Positions 27,910 through 36,900 of a stretch of DNA of 64,000 bases are shown here, one piece after another; positions within the stretch are counted from its first letter, which is position 1; each line of letters begins with the position of its first letter. The stretch comes from Imhoffiella fuscus (GTDB taxonomy: Bacteria; Pseudomonadota; Gammaproteobacteria; Chromatiales; Chromatiaceae), in the NCBI RefSeq assembly GCF_042682685.1, contig NZ_JBHUHX010000002.1, positions 1 to 64,000 on the forward strand. The letters run 5' to 3'. The notes under the pieces were generated by a model that did no database searches, was not told where the DNA came from, and saw nothing but the letters and a program-made list of their open reading frames with translations. The translations under genes were made by a program, and so were the position numbers.

Positions 27910-28459
27910 CGTGTTTTTCCTCTCGTCTGGGTCGAGTACGGCGGTGGTTGACGTTCGCTCCGCGGCACGTTGTTGCGTGGTGCCTGTTCAACCGACAGAC
28001 ATGACCGGGCTTGGGCATGCGCCTTCGAGGAGTGGACCATCGGTCGTTCCTTCGCACCTCTGATTCTGTACCTGGCGACTCAGCGTCTGAGCAAACCGCG
28101 TGCCTGGCGTCTGGCGGCAGGGCGTATCCGGGCGATTTGTGCTGTCGCCAGGCTCGGTCTGCTGAAGTGACGCCCAAAGCAAGGACTGCGCTCTCGGTCA
28201 GGGTTGCGTACCGCGTTGGTGTATTTGCCCCGACCGGCAGGTCAAAAGGACCGTCCGATCGCGCTTCGCGCGGATGCGGGCTTATCGCGTCCCGCTGGTC
28301 GCGGGATTCGACATCTTTGGTCCATGACTTGCTGCGGCTATGGGACCTGGCTCGCTCGTTCGGGTTGCGGCGTGCTCGATGTCCCTGTCATCAAGCCACG
28401 GAGACGCGCGCAATGCCCCCTGTCCGCGAGTGGGCAGCCACCGCCAGGAGGGACCATTC
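27910..28459. other. intergenic region between divergent genes
   Basis: About 550 bases. I see no gene. The long open frame from 28204 on the + strand has no domain until 29902, where it merges into the real CBS gene. The sigma-54-type element at 28317-28333 is the only recognised signal. Confidence 0.4.
28317..28333 (+). promoter_or_regulatory. candidate sigma-54 promoter for the MBL-rhodanese operon
   Basis: TTGGTCCATGACTTGCT: TTGG and TTGCT with the exact 10-base GG-GC gap; the CACG part of the -24 box is not conserved. The predicted start near 28344 is about 115 nt upstream of the ATG at 28460. Confidence 0.45.
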
Positions 28460-29851
28460 ATGTTCTTCAAGCAGTTCTATTTGGAAAGCCTCGGTCATGC
28501 GTCCTATTTCGTCGGATCGGAGGAGACCGGCGAGGCCTTCGTGCTCGACGTGCGCCGCGATGTGGATACCTACTTCCAGACCGCCCGCGAGCAGGGAATG
28601 CGGATCCGCTACGCCTGCGATACCCATCAGCACAACGACTATCTGACGGGGATCTGCGAGCTTCCCGAGCGGGGGGACATCGAGCTTCTCGCAGGTGCGC
28701 GCGCGGAGCTTGGGTACAGTGTGACGCCGATGGACGACGGCCAGCGGCTGGAGATGGGCGAGGTGTCCCTCGAGTTCCTGCATACGCCGGGACACACCCC
28801 CGAGCACATCAGTCTCGTGCTCACCGACCGTTCGCGCGGCGACGAGCCGGCCATCTTCTTCTCCGGCGGTGCCCTGCTGGTCGGCGACCTGGCGCGACCG
28901 GATCTGCTCGGCGGTCCGGAGGAGGCGAAAAAGAGTGCGGAGGCCTTCTGCCAGACCCTGCAGAGCAAGGTGCTGACCCTGCCGGACTTCGTCGAGGTCT
29001 ATCCGACCCACGTCGCCGGCTCGCTCTGCGGGGGCAACATCGGCAGCCGGCTCTCGACCACGGTCGGCTACGAGCGGCGCATGAACCAGCTGCTCGCGCG
29101 TCTCACCGACGTCGACGGCTTCGTCGGCCAGTGCATGGATCTGACCGATCTGCCCTCGGTTCCGCCCTATTGGCCGCGCATGCGCAAGCTCAACAGCGAG
29201 GGGCCGCCGCCGCTCGGCGTGCTGGCCGATCCGCCCCCGCTCGGCGTGGACGAGGTCGAGCGGCTGAGACGCGACGGCGTCACCCTGCTCGACTGCCGTT
29301 CGCCCGAGGCCTTCACCGCCCATATCCCGGGCGCGCTCAACGTGGGTGTCGGCACCTCGTTTGCGACCTGGGCCGGGAGCGTGGTGCCCTACGACCGGCC
29401 CATCGTCCTGGTGCTCGAACAGCCGGGCGACCTCTGGGAGGTCTGCTGGCAGCTGCTGCGGATCGGGTACGAGCTCCCGCTCGGCTGGCTCTCGGGCGGC
29501 ATGCTCGCCTGGCGGACCGCTGGGATGCCGATCGACATCCTGCCGCAATGGACCGTGTGGGAGCTGAACGAGCAGATCGGGAAGCCCAACGATCTCATGG
29601 TGCTGGACGTGCGCCAGCCGGCCGAATGGAGCGCCGGACACATTCCCCAGGCCGTCCATATCACGGGTGCCGAAATCGGGCGGCGTGCCGACGAGATCCC
29701 CAAAGGCCGGCCGGTCGCGGTCGTCTGCGGCAGCGGCTTCCGGTCCTCGGTCGCCGCGAGCGTCCTCAAGCGTCAAGGTCACAAGGCGGTGTTCAACGTG
29801 CTCGGCGGAATGACCGGCTGGCAGGCGGAATCGCTGCCGGTTGTGCGCTAG
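28460..29851 (+). CDS. metallo-beta-lactamase fold hydrolase with two rhodanese domains
   Basis: 463 residues: an N-terminal MBL domain (about 1-245) and two rhodanese domains (about 255-355, 365-463). The metal motif is CDTHQHNDYLTG (His56, His58, Asp60); the usual second His of THxHxDH is Tyr61. TPGHTPEHISLV is the next metal ligand block. The last rhodanese keeps the active-site Cys423 (VVCGSGFRSS); the first lacks a cysteine (VLEQPGDLW). The family includes persulfide dioxygenases, glyoxalase II-like proteins and CoA-disulfide-associated sulfurtransferases, so a role in reactive sulfur metabolism is likely in a sulfur oxidiser. CAGGAGGG lies upstream of the ATG. It heads an operon with the CBS protein. 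Confidence 0.85.
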   Translation: MFFKQFYLESLGHASYFVGSEETGEAFVLDVRRDVDTYFQTAREQGMRIRYACDTHQHNDYLTGICELPERGDIELLAGARAELGYSVTPMDDGQRLEMGEVSLEFLHTPGHTPEHISLVLTDRSRGDEPAIFFSGGALLVGDLARPDLLGGPEEAKKSAEAFCQTLQSKVLTLPDFVEVYPTHVAGSLCGGNIGSRLSTTVGYERRMNQLLARLTDVDGFVGQCMDLTDLPSVPPYWPRMRKLNSEGPPPLGVLADPPPLGVDEVERLRRDGVTLLDCRSPEAFTAHIPGALNVGVGTSFATWAGSVVPYDRPIVLVLEQPGDLWEVCWQLLRIGYELPLGWLSGGMLAWRTAGMPIDILPQWTVWELNEQIGKPNDLMVLDVRQPAEWSAGHIPQAVHITGAEIGRRADEIPKGRPVAVVCGSGFRSSVAASVLKRQGHKAVFNVLGGMTGWQAESLPVVR

Positions 29852-29901
29852 GGGACAGTCGGTTTGATGAATTTTCGGCTTTGACGAGTGAGGTATCGAC
29901 T

Positions 29902-30333
29902 ATGACATTGATCCAAACCATGAGGACTGACTTCACGACATTGGATCCCGATTGCGACCTAAAGGAAGCCGCCGAGGTGATGCGCCAGTCCAGCCACTGG
30001 CTTCTGCCGGTCTGTCATGGACCACGGCTGGTCGGCAGCCTCTCGCTGCGCGATTTGGTCACTGAGTACCGTCGTGATGAAGGCGAGCGCGGCGCTCCAA
30101 CGGTTGCGGAGGCCATGACTCGGAATCCTGTCAGCTGCGGGATGGAGATCCGTTTGGAGGAGGTGCGGAGTCTAATCTGCCGCACGCGGCAGCCGGCGAT
30201 CTGCGTGACGAACGTGGACGGCGATTTGGTCGGCATGATCGACGTTTTCGAGGTCATCGACGCATTGACGGCGCCTCAGGCCTTTTCTGGTCCCGAGCCT
30301 GAGGGGGTACGACGGGTGCGCGGCAACGTCTAA
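29902..30333 (+). CDS. CBS-domain pair protein
   Basis: 143 residues consisting of a CBS pair: first domain about 1-60 (TLDPDCDLKEAAEVMRQSSHWLLPV... LVGSLSLRDL), second about 70-130 (VAEAMTRNPVSCGMEIRLEEV... DLVGMIDVFEVIDAL). CBS pairs bind adenine nucleotides and regulate partners. It starts 50 nt after the MBL-rhodanese gene, and GAGG lies upstream of the ATG, so probable co-transcription. Stand-alone soluble CBS proteins have unknown partners. Confidence 0.85.
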   Translation: MTLIQTMRTDFTTLDPDCDLKEAAEVMRQSSHWLLPVCHGPRLVGSLSLRDLVTEYRRDEGERGAPTVAEAMTRNPVSCGMEIRLEEVRSLICRTRQPAICVTNVDGDLVGMIDVFEVIDALTAPQAFSGPEPEGVRRVRGNV

Positions 30334-30355
30334 CGTTTAGAGAGGGAGACGATCG

Positions 30356-30652
30356 ATGATCAACGTGCGCAAACTTGGGCCAATCGCCTTTGCAATCGCG
30401 GCCTTCACGCCTGTCGCGGCAAGCGCCGCCCAGGCCGAGGGCGGCAGTGGCAGTTATTACGACATGAAACCCGATTCCGATTACTTCGAATCGCGGACCC
30501 AAACCCCGCGAGTCATCAAAAGTCCGGTTCAGTCGCCGTATCCGCCCGAGACATCGAGCGAGGGCGAGTCGCGGATGGATGTGTCGCAACCGGGGATGTC
30601 GTCGAGCCCGTCGAGCGCTTCCGGCCAAGGGCGGCGAGGCGAAGACCGGTAG
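30356..30652 (+). CDS. small secreted protein, hypothetical
   Basis: 98 residues with a Sec signal peptide ending ASAAQAEG. The mature part is Ser/Pro-rich and probably disordered (GSGSYYDMKPDSDYFESRTQTPRVIK, SSSPSSASGQGRRGEDR). It follows the CBS gene by 22 nt with AGAGAGGGAG as ribosome site. No family recognised; last gene of the MBL-CBS run. Confidence 0.6.
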   Translation: MINVRKLGPIAFAIAAFTPVAASAAQAEGGSGSYYDMKPDSDYFESRTQTPRVIKSPVQSPYPPETSSEGESRMDVSQPGMSSSPSSASGQGRRGEDR

Positions 30653-30714
30653 TGTCGGTCACGGAGCGAGCGGTGGTCGGGATGTCCAGCAGCAAGGACG
30701 CTTCCTCGGGCCAA

Positions 30715-32076
30715 CTATTCCACGTCTTCGGGGTGTGTCATGCGGATGGGATCCAGCAGGCGTTTCAGGTCGTGCTCGGACAGATCGGTCATCTCGCGCG
30801 CCACCTCGATCACTTCACGGCCCTGCGCCTGTACCGCACGTGCGATCTCGACCGCTCGATCGTAGCCGATGCGCGGCGTCAAGGCCGTTGCCAGCATGGC
30901 ATTGGAGCGGACGCGTTTGCCCAGGGACTCGGCATCGACCTCGAAGCGGGCGATGGTCTGGGTCTCCAGTGCCTCGGCCGATCCGCTCAGGAGGCGGATC
31001 TGCTCCAGCAGGTCGAGGGCGATGAGCGGGAGCATGGTCGCGAGCTGGAATCGGTTGTTTTGGCCGGCCAAGGCAATTGCGGCATCCAGTCCGATGACTT
31101 GGGTGCACGCCATGGACACGGCCTCCGGAATGACGGGATTGACCTTGCCGGGCATGATGCTGCTGCCAGGCTGCAGCTCTGGCAGTCGAATCTCCGCGAG
31201 ACCCGCAACCGGACCACTGTTCATCCAGCGCAGATCCGTGGCGATCTTGAGCAGACTGATCGCGGTGACGCGCAGCTGACCGCTCAGCTCGACCGCCGTG
31301 TCCTGGGCGGAGATCACCGCGAAGGCATTGGGTGCCGGCTGGAATGCCAGCCCGGTGCGGGCTGCGAGCAGCGAGGCGAAGCGCTCGGCGAACTCGGGGT
31401 GGCTGTTGAGTCCGCTGCCGACGGCCGTGCCGCCCTGCGCGAGCCTGAGCAGGCGTCGCTCGACGTCGTTCAAGCGCTCGATGTCTGCGGCGATTTGGGC
31501 CGCCCAGCCCGATAGCTCCTGCCCGAGGGTGATGGGCACTGCGTCCATCAGATGGGTGCGACCGGTCTTGACGACCGAATCGAGCGTCCGCGCGCGGCCT
31601 TCGATCGCACGCTGGAGGGAGTCTAGGTGTCCGGTGAGCGCTCGCAGGGCCAAGGCGGCGCTGACATGGATCGCCGTCGGGATGACATCGTTGCTGCTCT
31701 GTCCGCGATTGACGTCATCGTTCGGGTGGACCGGGCGTCCGAGTCGGCGTTCGGCCAGCGTTGCGATCACCTCGTTGGCGTTCATGTTGGTGCTGGTGCC
31801 CGAGCCGGTCTGAAAGACGTCGACCGGGAATTGGTCCTGGTGGCGGCCCTCGGCAACCGCGTCCGCCGCCTCGGCGATGGCCTCGGCCATGTCCGTCGGC
31901 AGGGCCTCTAGTGCGCCGTTGACGCGTGCGGCCGTCGCCTTGATCAACCCCAGGGCGCGAATGAAGGCGCCGGGGAGCGGTCGACCGCCAATACGAAAAT
32001 TTTCGACCGCAAGTCGCGTCTGTTTGCCGTAGAGCGGTTGGTCTTCGGCCTTGGCGGCGTCTGGTGTATTCATCAC
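30715..32076 (-). CDS. fumC: class II fumarate hydratase
   Basis: 453 residues. The superfamily signature GSSIMPGKVNP is intact, and so are the active-site blocks TGSGTSTNMNANEV, NDDVNRGQSSNDVIPTA and KTGRTHLMDA. FumC interconverts fumarate and malate in the TCA cycle, is iron-independent and therefore tolerant of oxidative stress; this fits the stress context. Length is close to E. coli FumC (467). A small secreted peptide gene lies 85 nt upstream on the same strand and could be co-transcribed. Confidence 0.93.
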   Translation of the reverse strand: MMNTPDAAKAEDQPLYGKQTRLAVENFRIGGRPLPGAFIRALGLIKATAARVNGALEALPTDMAEAIAEAADAVAEGRHQDQFPVDVFQTGSGTSTNMNANEVIATLAERRLGRPVHPNDDVNRGQSSNDVIPTAIHVSAALALRALTGHLDSLQRAIEGRARTLDSVVKTGRTHLMDAVPITLGQELSGWAAQIAADIERLNDVERRLLRLAQGGTAVGSGLNSHPEFAERFASLLAARTGLAFQPAPNAFAVISAQDTAVELSGQLRVTAISLLKIATDLRWMNSGPVAGLAEIRLPELQPGSSIMPGKVNPVIPEAVSMACTQVIGLDAAIALAGQNNRFQLATMLPLIALDLLEQIRLLSGSAEALETQTIARFEVDAESLGKRVRSNAMLATALTPRIGYDRAVEIARAVQAQGREVIEVAREMTDLSEHDLKRLLDPIRMTHPEDVE

Positions 32077-32161
32077 GTCTCGACCTCCTGGAGCGCCTGT
32101 CCGATCTGGTTCGGGCTCAAGGCGGCCGGACCGTCTTCGTCCGCGCTTGACCGTCTAATTC

Positions 32162-32320
32162 TCAGCGGTCTGCATGCCTTACCAGCCCGGGCGCCTCTTG
32201 CGTGACCGTCGTTGCCGAGCCGGTTTGTACGGCATCCGTGGTCGCTCCGTGGGTGTTTGCCGCGAGTCCAATCATCGCGATGCCGCCGACGATCAGGGCT
32301 CTGCTCAGAAAGGTTTTCAT
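32162..32320 (-). CDS. small secreted peptide, hypothetical
   Basis: 52 residues: MKTFLSRALIVGGIAMIGLA signal sequence with a cut after NTHGA, followed by a short Thr-rich mature part (TTDAVQTGSATTVTQEAPGLVRHADR). GAGAGGAGAACC lies just before the ATG. No family recognised. It sits between a hairpin region and fumC on the same strand. A GG-N10-CCGC sequence at 32362-32375 is too weak to call as sigma-54. Confidence 0.5.
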   Translation of the reverse strand: MKTFLSRALIVGGIAMIGLAANTHGATTDAVQTGSATTVTQEAPGLVRHADR

Positions 32321-32414
32321 CTCGGTTCTCCTCTCAGTCTTGGTGTGAGTCGCGAGCGAATGCGGATAGCGGGCCGGCGGGTAACCGGGTTTGCTGGCGT
32401 TGTCTCAAGGGGGC

Positions 32415-32472
32415 CTGGGGTCGACTGACCCCGCTTGCCCCGATGGTCGGGGCAGGCGGTAATCGACCCCAG
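32415..32472 (-). terminator. two-tier stem-loop after the coiled-coil stress gene
   Basis: An outer 10-bp stem (CTGGGGTCGA/TCGACCCCAG) encloses an inner stem of TGCCCCGA/TCGGGGCA with a 3-nt loop, extendable to 13 pairs with one wobble. It lies about 60 nt past the stop at 32531. There is no U-tract, so termination is not certain; it could be a processed or stabilising 3' structure. Confidence 0.45.
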
Positions 32473-32480
32473 ACCTCCAG

Positions 32481-32518
32481 CCCGGACCGCCGCTGGCGGC
32501 GGCTACAGATGGTCCGGG
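32481..32518 (-). terminator. nested stem-loop immediately after the coiled-coil stress gene
   Basis: CCCGGACC and GGTCCGGG (8 bp) flank an inner CCGCCGC/GCGGCGG hairpin. It starts 12 nt after the stop codon at 32531 on the minus strand. Together with the structure at 32415-32472 it forms two consecutive hairpins in the 3' region. Confidence 0.45.
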
Positions 32519-32530
32519 AACGCGCTGGGT

Positions 32531-32818
32531 CTAATGGAATTTGGACTTCGCGGACTTCAGCGCCTCGCCCAAGGCGTCTGCCGCTTTGCTGGCGCCGTCG
32601 CGGATGTCCTGCCAGGCGTCACCGCTCGAGTCGCGTAACTCCGCGAGCCGCGCCGATGCGTCGGCCTGTTTTTCCTTCAGCGTCGAGAGGTATTCCTCGT
32701 ACTTCACCTTGGCATCGGCACTGGCGACCTTGGCCTTGGCCTCGAGTGCGCCGATCTCGTCGTTCCATTGGTCGAGTTTCGCTTTCATCTGGTCTACGTA
32801 GGCTTCTCGTTCGCTCAT
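32531..32818 (-). CDS. coiled-coil stress protein (Sll1863-like), hypothetical
   Basis: 95 residues, entirely helical and charged (MSEREAYVDQMKAKLDQWNDEIGALEAKAKVASADAKVKYEEYLSTLKEKQADASARLAEL), with a final basic segment. It matches the style of the small Sll1863-type coiled-coil stress proteins. GGAGG sits 9 bases upstream of the start at 32818. It has a sigma-54-type promoter about 50 nt upstream. It is the cytoplasmic analogue of the secreted coiled-coil protein at 16180-16662, which also has such a promoter. Function unknown. Confidence 0.75.
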   Translation of the reverse strand: MSEREAYVDQMKAKLDQWNDEIGALEAKAKVASADAKVKYEEYLSTLKEKQADASARLAELRDSSGDAWQDIRDGASKAADALGEALKSAKSKFH

Positions 32819-32864
32819 TATGAATTCCTCCGTTGTCGTTGTTGCAGGAAGCAGTGAATGCCAA

Positions 32865-32881
32865 GCAAAGACCAAGCCAAA
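32865..32881 (-). promoter_or_regulatory. candidate sigma-54 (RpoN) promoter for the coiled-coil stress gene
   Basis: The minus strand reads TTTGGCTTGGTCTTTGC followed by TT: TTGGC at -24, 10-base gap, TTTGC at -12. The leader to the start codon at 32818 is only about 36 nt. The site overlaps the end of wrbA. Confidence 0.5.
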
Positions 32882-32918
32882 CATTGCCGGGCATCTTTCA
32901 AGCGGCATCTCGTGAGCG

Positions 32919-33533
32919 CTATGTGGCGCCAATGGCGAGCCAGCGCGTGATCTGCGCGACATGGCGTCCCTGGAAGCGCGCGATGGCCAACTCGTTGTCC
33001 GAGGGCTGGCGGCTGCCGTCGTCCTTGGCCATGGTGCTTGCCCCGTAGGGGGTTCCGCCGCTGATCTCGTCCATGTTTAGAAGCTCCTGGCAGGAGTACG
33101 GAACACCGACGACGACCATCCCCAGGTGTAGGAGATTCGAGTGGAAGGAGGTGAGCGTGGTCTCTTGTCCGCCATGCTGCGAGGCGGTCGATGTGAAGAC
33201 GCTGCCCACCTTGCCGACCAAGGCGCCCTGCATCCACAGGCTTCCGGTCTGGTCGAGAAAGGTGCGCATCTGTCCGCACATGTTTCCGTAGCGCGTCGGT
33301 GTGCCGAAGATGATGCCGTCGTAGTCGGAGAGTTCCTCGGGTCGGGCGAGCGGCGCGGCCTGATCGAGCTTGGCACCGGCGGCGCGGGCCTGATCCTCGG
33401 GCATCGTTTCGGCGACCCGTTTCAGGCTGACCTCGAGACCCTCCACCTTCCGCGCACCATCGGCGACGGCCTCGGCCATCGTTTCCACATGGCCGTACAT
33501 GCTGTAGTAGAGCACCAGCAGTTTGGTTGTCAT
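32919..33533 (-). CDS. wrbA: NAD(P)H:quinone oxidoreductase, WrbA family
   Basis: 204 residues with a flavodoxin-like fold. YYSMYGHVETMAEAVADGA binds the FMN phosphate; IFGTPTRYGNMCGQMRTFLDQTGSLW and STASQHGGQETTLTSFHSNLLHLGMVVVG are typical WrbA blocks. WrbA reduces quinones by two electrons and protects from redox cycling; it is RpoS-dependent in E. coli. AGAGGAAAGG precedes the ATG. Full length and intact. Confidence 0.93.
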   Translation of the reverse strand: MTTKLLVLYYSMYGHVETMAEAVADGARKVEGLEVSLKRVAETMPEDQARAAGAKLDQAAPLARPEELSDYDGIIFGTPTRYGNMCGQMRTFLDQTGSLWMQGALVGKVGSVFTSTASQHGGQETTLTSFHSNLLHLGMVVVGVPYSCQELLNMDEISGGTPYGASTMAKDDGSRQPSDNELAIARFQGRHVAQITRWLAIGAT

Positions 33534-33911
33534 TGCCTTTCCTCTCGTGGCTTGGATCAATGCGGTGGGGTTTGAACCTGAAAAGAGCTGTCAGCTTCCA
33601 GCCTCCAGCAGCCAGCTATTGAAAATCAGCAGCTTGGCTATTGGGGCGCTCTGCCAAGGCTCACCCATTCGGTGAAGCCCGCAAGAAGCGAAAACCTCGA
33701 GAAAATAGCCGCTGGAGGCTGATCGCTGGCGGCTGACTGCTTTTTCTAGGTTGAACGGTTGCCCAGAAGGCGATTCTTGAAAGTCCTTCAGCGCGTCTAA
33801 TGGGCCACGCAGATTCGATGCCAGGCCGTGGGCGCGCCGGAACCGGGCGGGGGCTTCATCGTGGTGGGCCTTATGAGCCACCTCGCGGGGCATTTCAGCC
33901 GGTCGTTCGGG
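33534..33911. other. intergenic region holding a MITE-like inverted repeat
   Basis: About 380 bases between wrbA and the RND pump, both on the minus strand. About half is the inverted-repeat element described at 33571-33755. The remainder shows no gene. Confidence 0.45.
33571..33755. repeat. MITE/REP-like element with imperfect ~50-bp inverted ends
   Basis: The left arm (about 33571-33620) and the complement of the right arm (about 33701-33755) align over some 50 bases. Shared blocks include GAACCTGAAAA versus CAACCTAGAAAA, GTCAGC, CCTCCAGC and GCTATT. The arms hold repeated CCAGC/CAGCC units. No reading frame spans the element. The form suggests a non-autonomous mobile repeat; target duplications are not evident to me. 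Confidence 0.5.
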
Positions 33912-36900
33912 TCAGGCTTCCTGTGCGCTCGTCTGCGTGTCCTTTGCACGCTGCTCCTCCAGCGCTTTCGCCAGGGCGGCGCGGGGACGGGTGCGCCGCG
34001 CGAGCAGCAGATAGAGCACGGGCACCAGAAAGAGCGTCAACAGGGTCGCCGACAGCACGCCGCCGAGGATCACAAGCCCGAGGATCTTGCGTGTCTCGGC
34101 CCCCGGTCCCATCGCCAGGATCAGGGGTAGGGCGCCGAAGAAGGTGGCGATCGAGGTCATCAGAATGGGCCGCACGCGCGCCCTGGCGGCCTCCTCGACC
34201 GCCTCGCGCAGCGCACGACCGCGATCGCGCAGCTGGTTGATGAATTCCACCAGCAGGATCGCGTTTTTGGCCATGATTCCGATGGCGAGGATGAAGCCGA
34301 TTTGGCTATAGAGATTGATCGAGCCGCCGCCGATCCACAGCGCCATGAGGGCACCGAAGACCGCCAGCGGCACACCGGCGAGCAGCACTAGCGGCTGGAT
34401 GAAGCTCTCGAACTGGGCCGCGAGCACCAGGAAGACGATGGTGAGCGCCAGCGCGAAGGCGAGCGCAAAGGTTCGGCCAGAGCGCTGATAGTCCTGGCTG
34501 GCCCCGAGCCAGCGGATCTCGACTTCCGGTGGTAAGAGCGCGGCGGTCTTGGCCTCCAGCGCCGCGAGGGCATCGCCCAGTGCCGTGCCGCTGGTGAGCG
34601 TGGCCTTCAGCGTCACCGCCGGCAGCCTGTCGACCCGGTTCAGTTCGGCGGCGCGTCCGATGATCTCGGTTTCGATCAGCCCGCTCAGGGCGACCAGCGA
34701 GCCGTCCGCAGCACGGACATTGACCTCGCCGATGTCTTGCGGCGAGGCGCGATCGGCTTTGCGGGCGCGGACCATGACCTCGTAGGTCTTCGCGTCGATG
34801 GAGAAGTCCGTCACGTCCTCGCCGCCCATCAGGAGCTGGAGCGTGCGGCCGATGTCGCTGATCCCGATACCGAGAGCCGCCGTGCGGTCGCGATCGATGT
34901 GGATGCGCAGCTGCGGATTGGTCGGTTGATAGTCGAGCCGCGCCTGCGCCAGTTGCGGCATCGAACTGGTCTGTGCCAGCACCTGCTCGGCCAGTCGATG
35001 GAGCTGATCGAGATCCTCGCCCACCAGAGCCATCTGCACCGGCTGCCCGGCGTTGGAGCCGCCGAGACTGGGCGGATTGATCGCAAACACCTGAGCGCCG
35101 GTGATGTCGGCCAGTTTTGGCTGTAGCGAGGCGGTGATGGCGAACTGACTCCGCCGGCGTTTGCTCCAATCCTTGAGACGCAGGATCACGATGGCGGAGT
35201 TGACCGGTCCCTGACCAGCGCTGCGCGGCGCCACCAGCGAGATCACGTGCCGTGCCGGTCCCTCATCTTCGGTCAGCGGCAGCAACACGGCCTCGATCTT
35301 CGACAGGATGTCGCGCATGTCATCGAGGGTCGCGCCCTCGGGTGCGGCCACCGGGATGAAGACGACCCCGCGATCCTCGCGCGGCGACAGTTCGCGCGGC
35401 AGCTCCCGATACAGCCAGACCGTCGCGCCGAGCAGCGCCAGAGACAGGAGGACGACCACCCAGCGCCATTCGAGCACGCCGCGCAGCAGGCGCAGGTAGC
35501 CGTTGCTGGTGTGTTCGAAGCCTCGCGAGATCGCGCCATAAAGCGCGCCGTTCTGGATGCGCTCGGCGGCGATCAGCTTCGAGGCCAGGGTGACCCCGAG
35601 GGTCAAGGCGACCAGGCTCGACAGCGCCAGCGCGCCGCCGAGACTGGCCGCGAATTCGCTGAACAGACGTCCCGCATCGCCGGTCAGGAAACCGAGCGGG
35701 GCGATGACGGCCAAGAGGACCGTGGTGGTCGCCAGGACCGCGAAGGCCACCTCGCCGGCGCCCAGGTCGGCGGCCAACAGGCGTGGCTTGCCCCGCTCGG
35801 AGAAACGAAAGACGTTTTCGCTGACGACGATGGCGTCATCGACGAGCATGCCGATGGCCAGGATCAGTGCCAGTAGGGTCAAGACATTGATCGAGAAGCC
35901 CAGCGCGTAGAGCAGGATGAAGGCGCCGACGACCGAGGCCGGGATCGTTGCCGCAGGCACCAGGGTCGCGCGCCAGGAGCCCAGCGAGAAGAAGACCACG
36001 GCCACCACCAGCACGACCGTGATCGCCAGGGTCACCAGGATCTGATGGATGGATGCCTCGACGAAGGTTGCCGAGTCGTAGGCGATGGTCAGCTCGACAT
36101 CGTCTGGAATGCGGTTGGAGAGCTGTTCGATACGTTCGCGCACGCCCGACGAGACCGCGACCAGATTGGAGCCGGACTGCCGGACGATGCCGAGCCCGAT
36201 CGCATCCTTGCCGTCCAGGCGCACGGCGGTGCGATCGTTCTCCGGGCCGTAGTCGATCTGGGCGAGATCGCCGAGGCGCACCTGCGCGCCGTCGCGGTTG
36301 GCGACAATGAGTTCGCGAAAGGCCTCCGGTCTCTCCAGCTCGGTCATGGTGCGCAGGGTCAGCTCGCGGGTGTCCGATACCAGACGTCCGGCCGGGAGTT
36401 CCAGATTGCGCGCGCGCAGGGCCTGTTCAACGTCGAGTACGGTCAGTGAGTGCGCGGCCAGTTTGGCCGGATCCAGATCGATGCGCATGGCATAGCGGCG
36501 CTCGCCGCCGAACAGCACCGTCGCCACGCCGGAGACCGTCGACAGGGGATCGACGAGGACGCGATCGGCGAGATCCGACAGCTCCAAGCGGTCCATGGTG
36601 TCGCTGGTCAGCAGCAACCACATCACCACCTGAGCCTGGAGCGAACGCTGTGCGATCTCGGGCGCCTCGGCCTGCTCGGGCAGCTCGTTGCGCACCGTGG
36701 AAATGCGGTCGCGCACGTCGGCGGCGGCTAGATCCAGGTTGCGATCCAGGGAGAATTCCACCTCGACGCGGCTGCGCCCGTCGCGCGAACTGGAGCGGAT
36801 CTGGCGCACGCCGTCGATGCCGCTGAGCGCCTCTTCGATGGGTTCGGTCACCTCGCGCTCGACCACTTCGGCCGAGGCGCCGGGATAGATGACCGTGGCG

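Noticed and set aside
28204..29901. Long frame leading into the CBS gene (709 codons in all)
   Set aside because: Only the last 143 codons show a domain; the rest overlaps the MBL-rhodanese gene in another frame. The CBS start is ATG 29902 with its own ribosome site.
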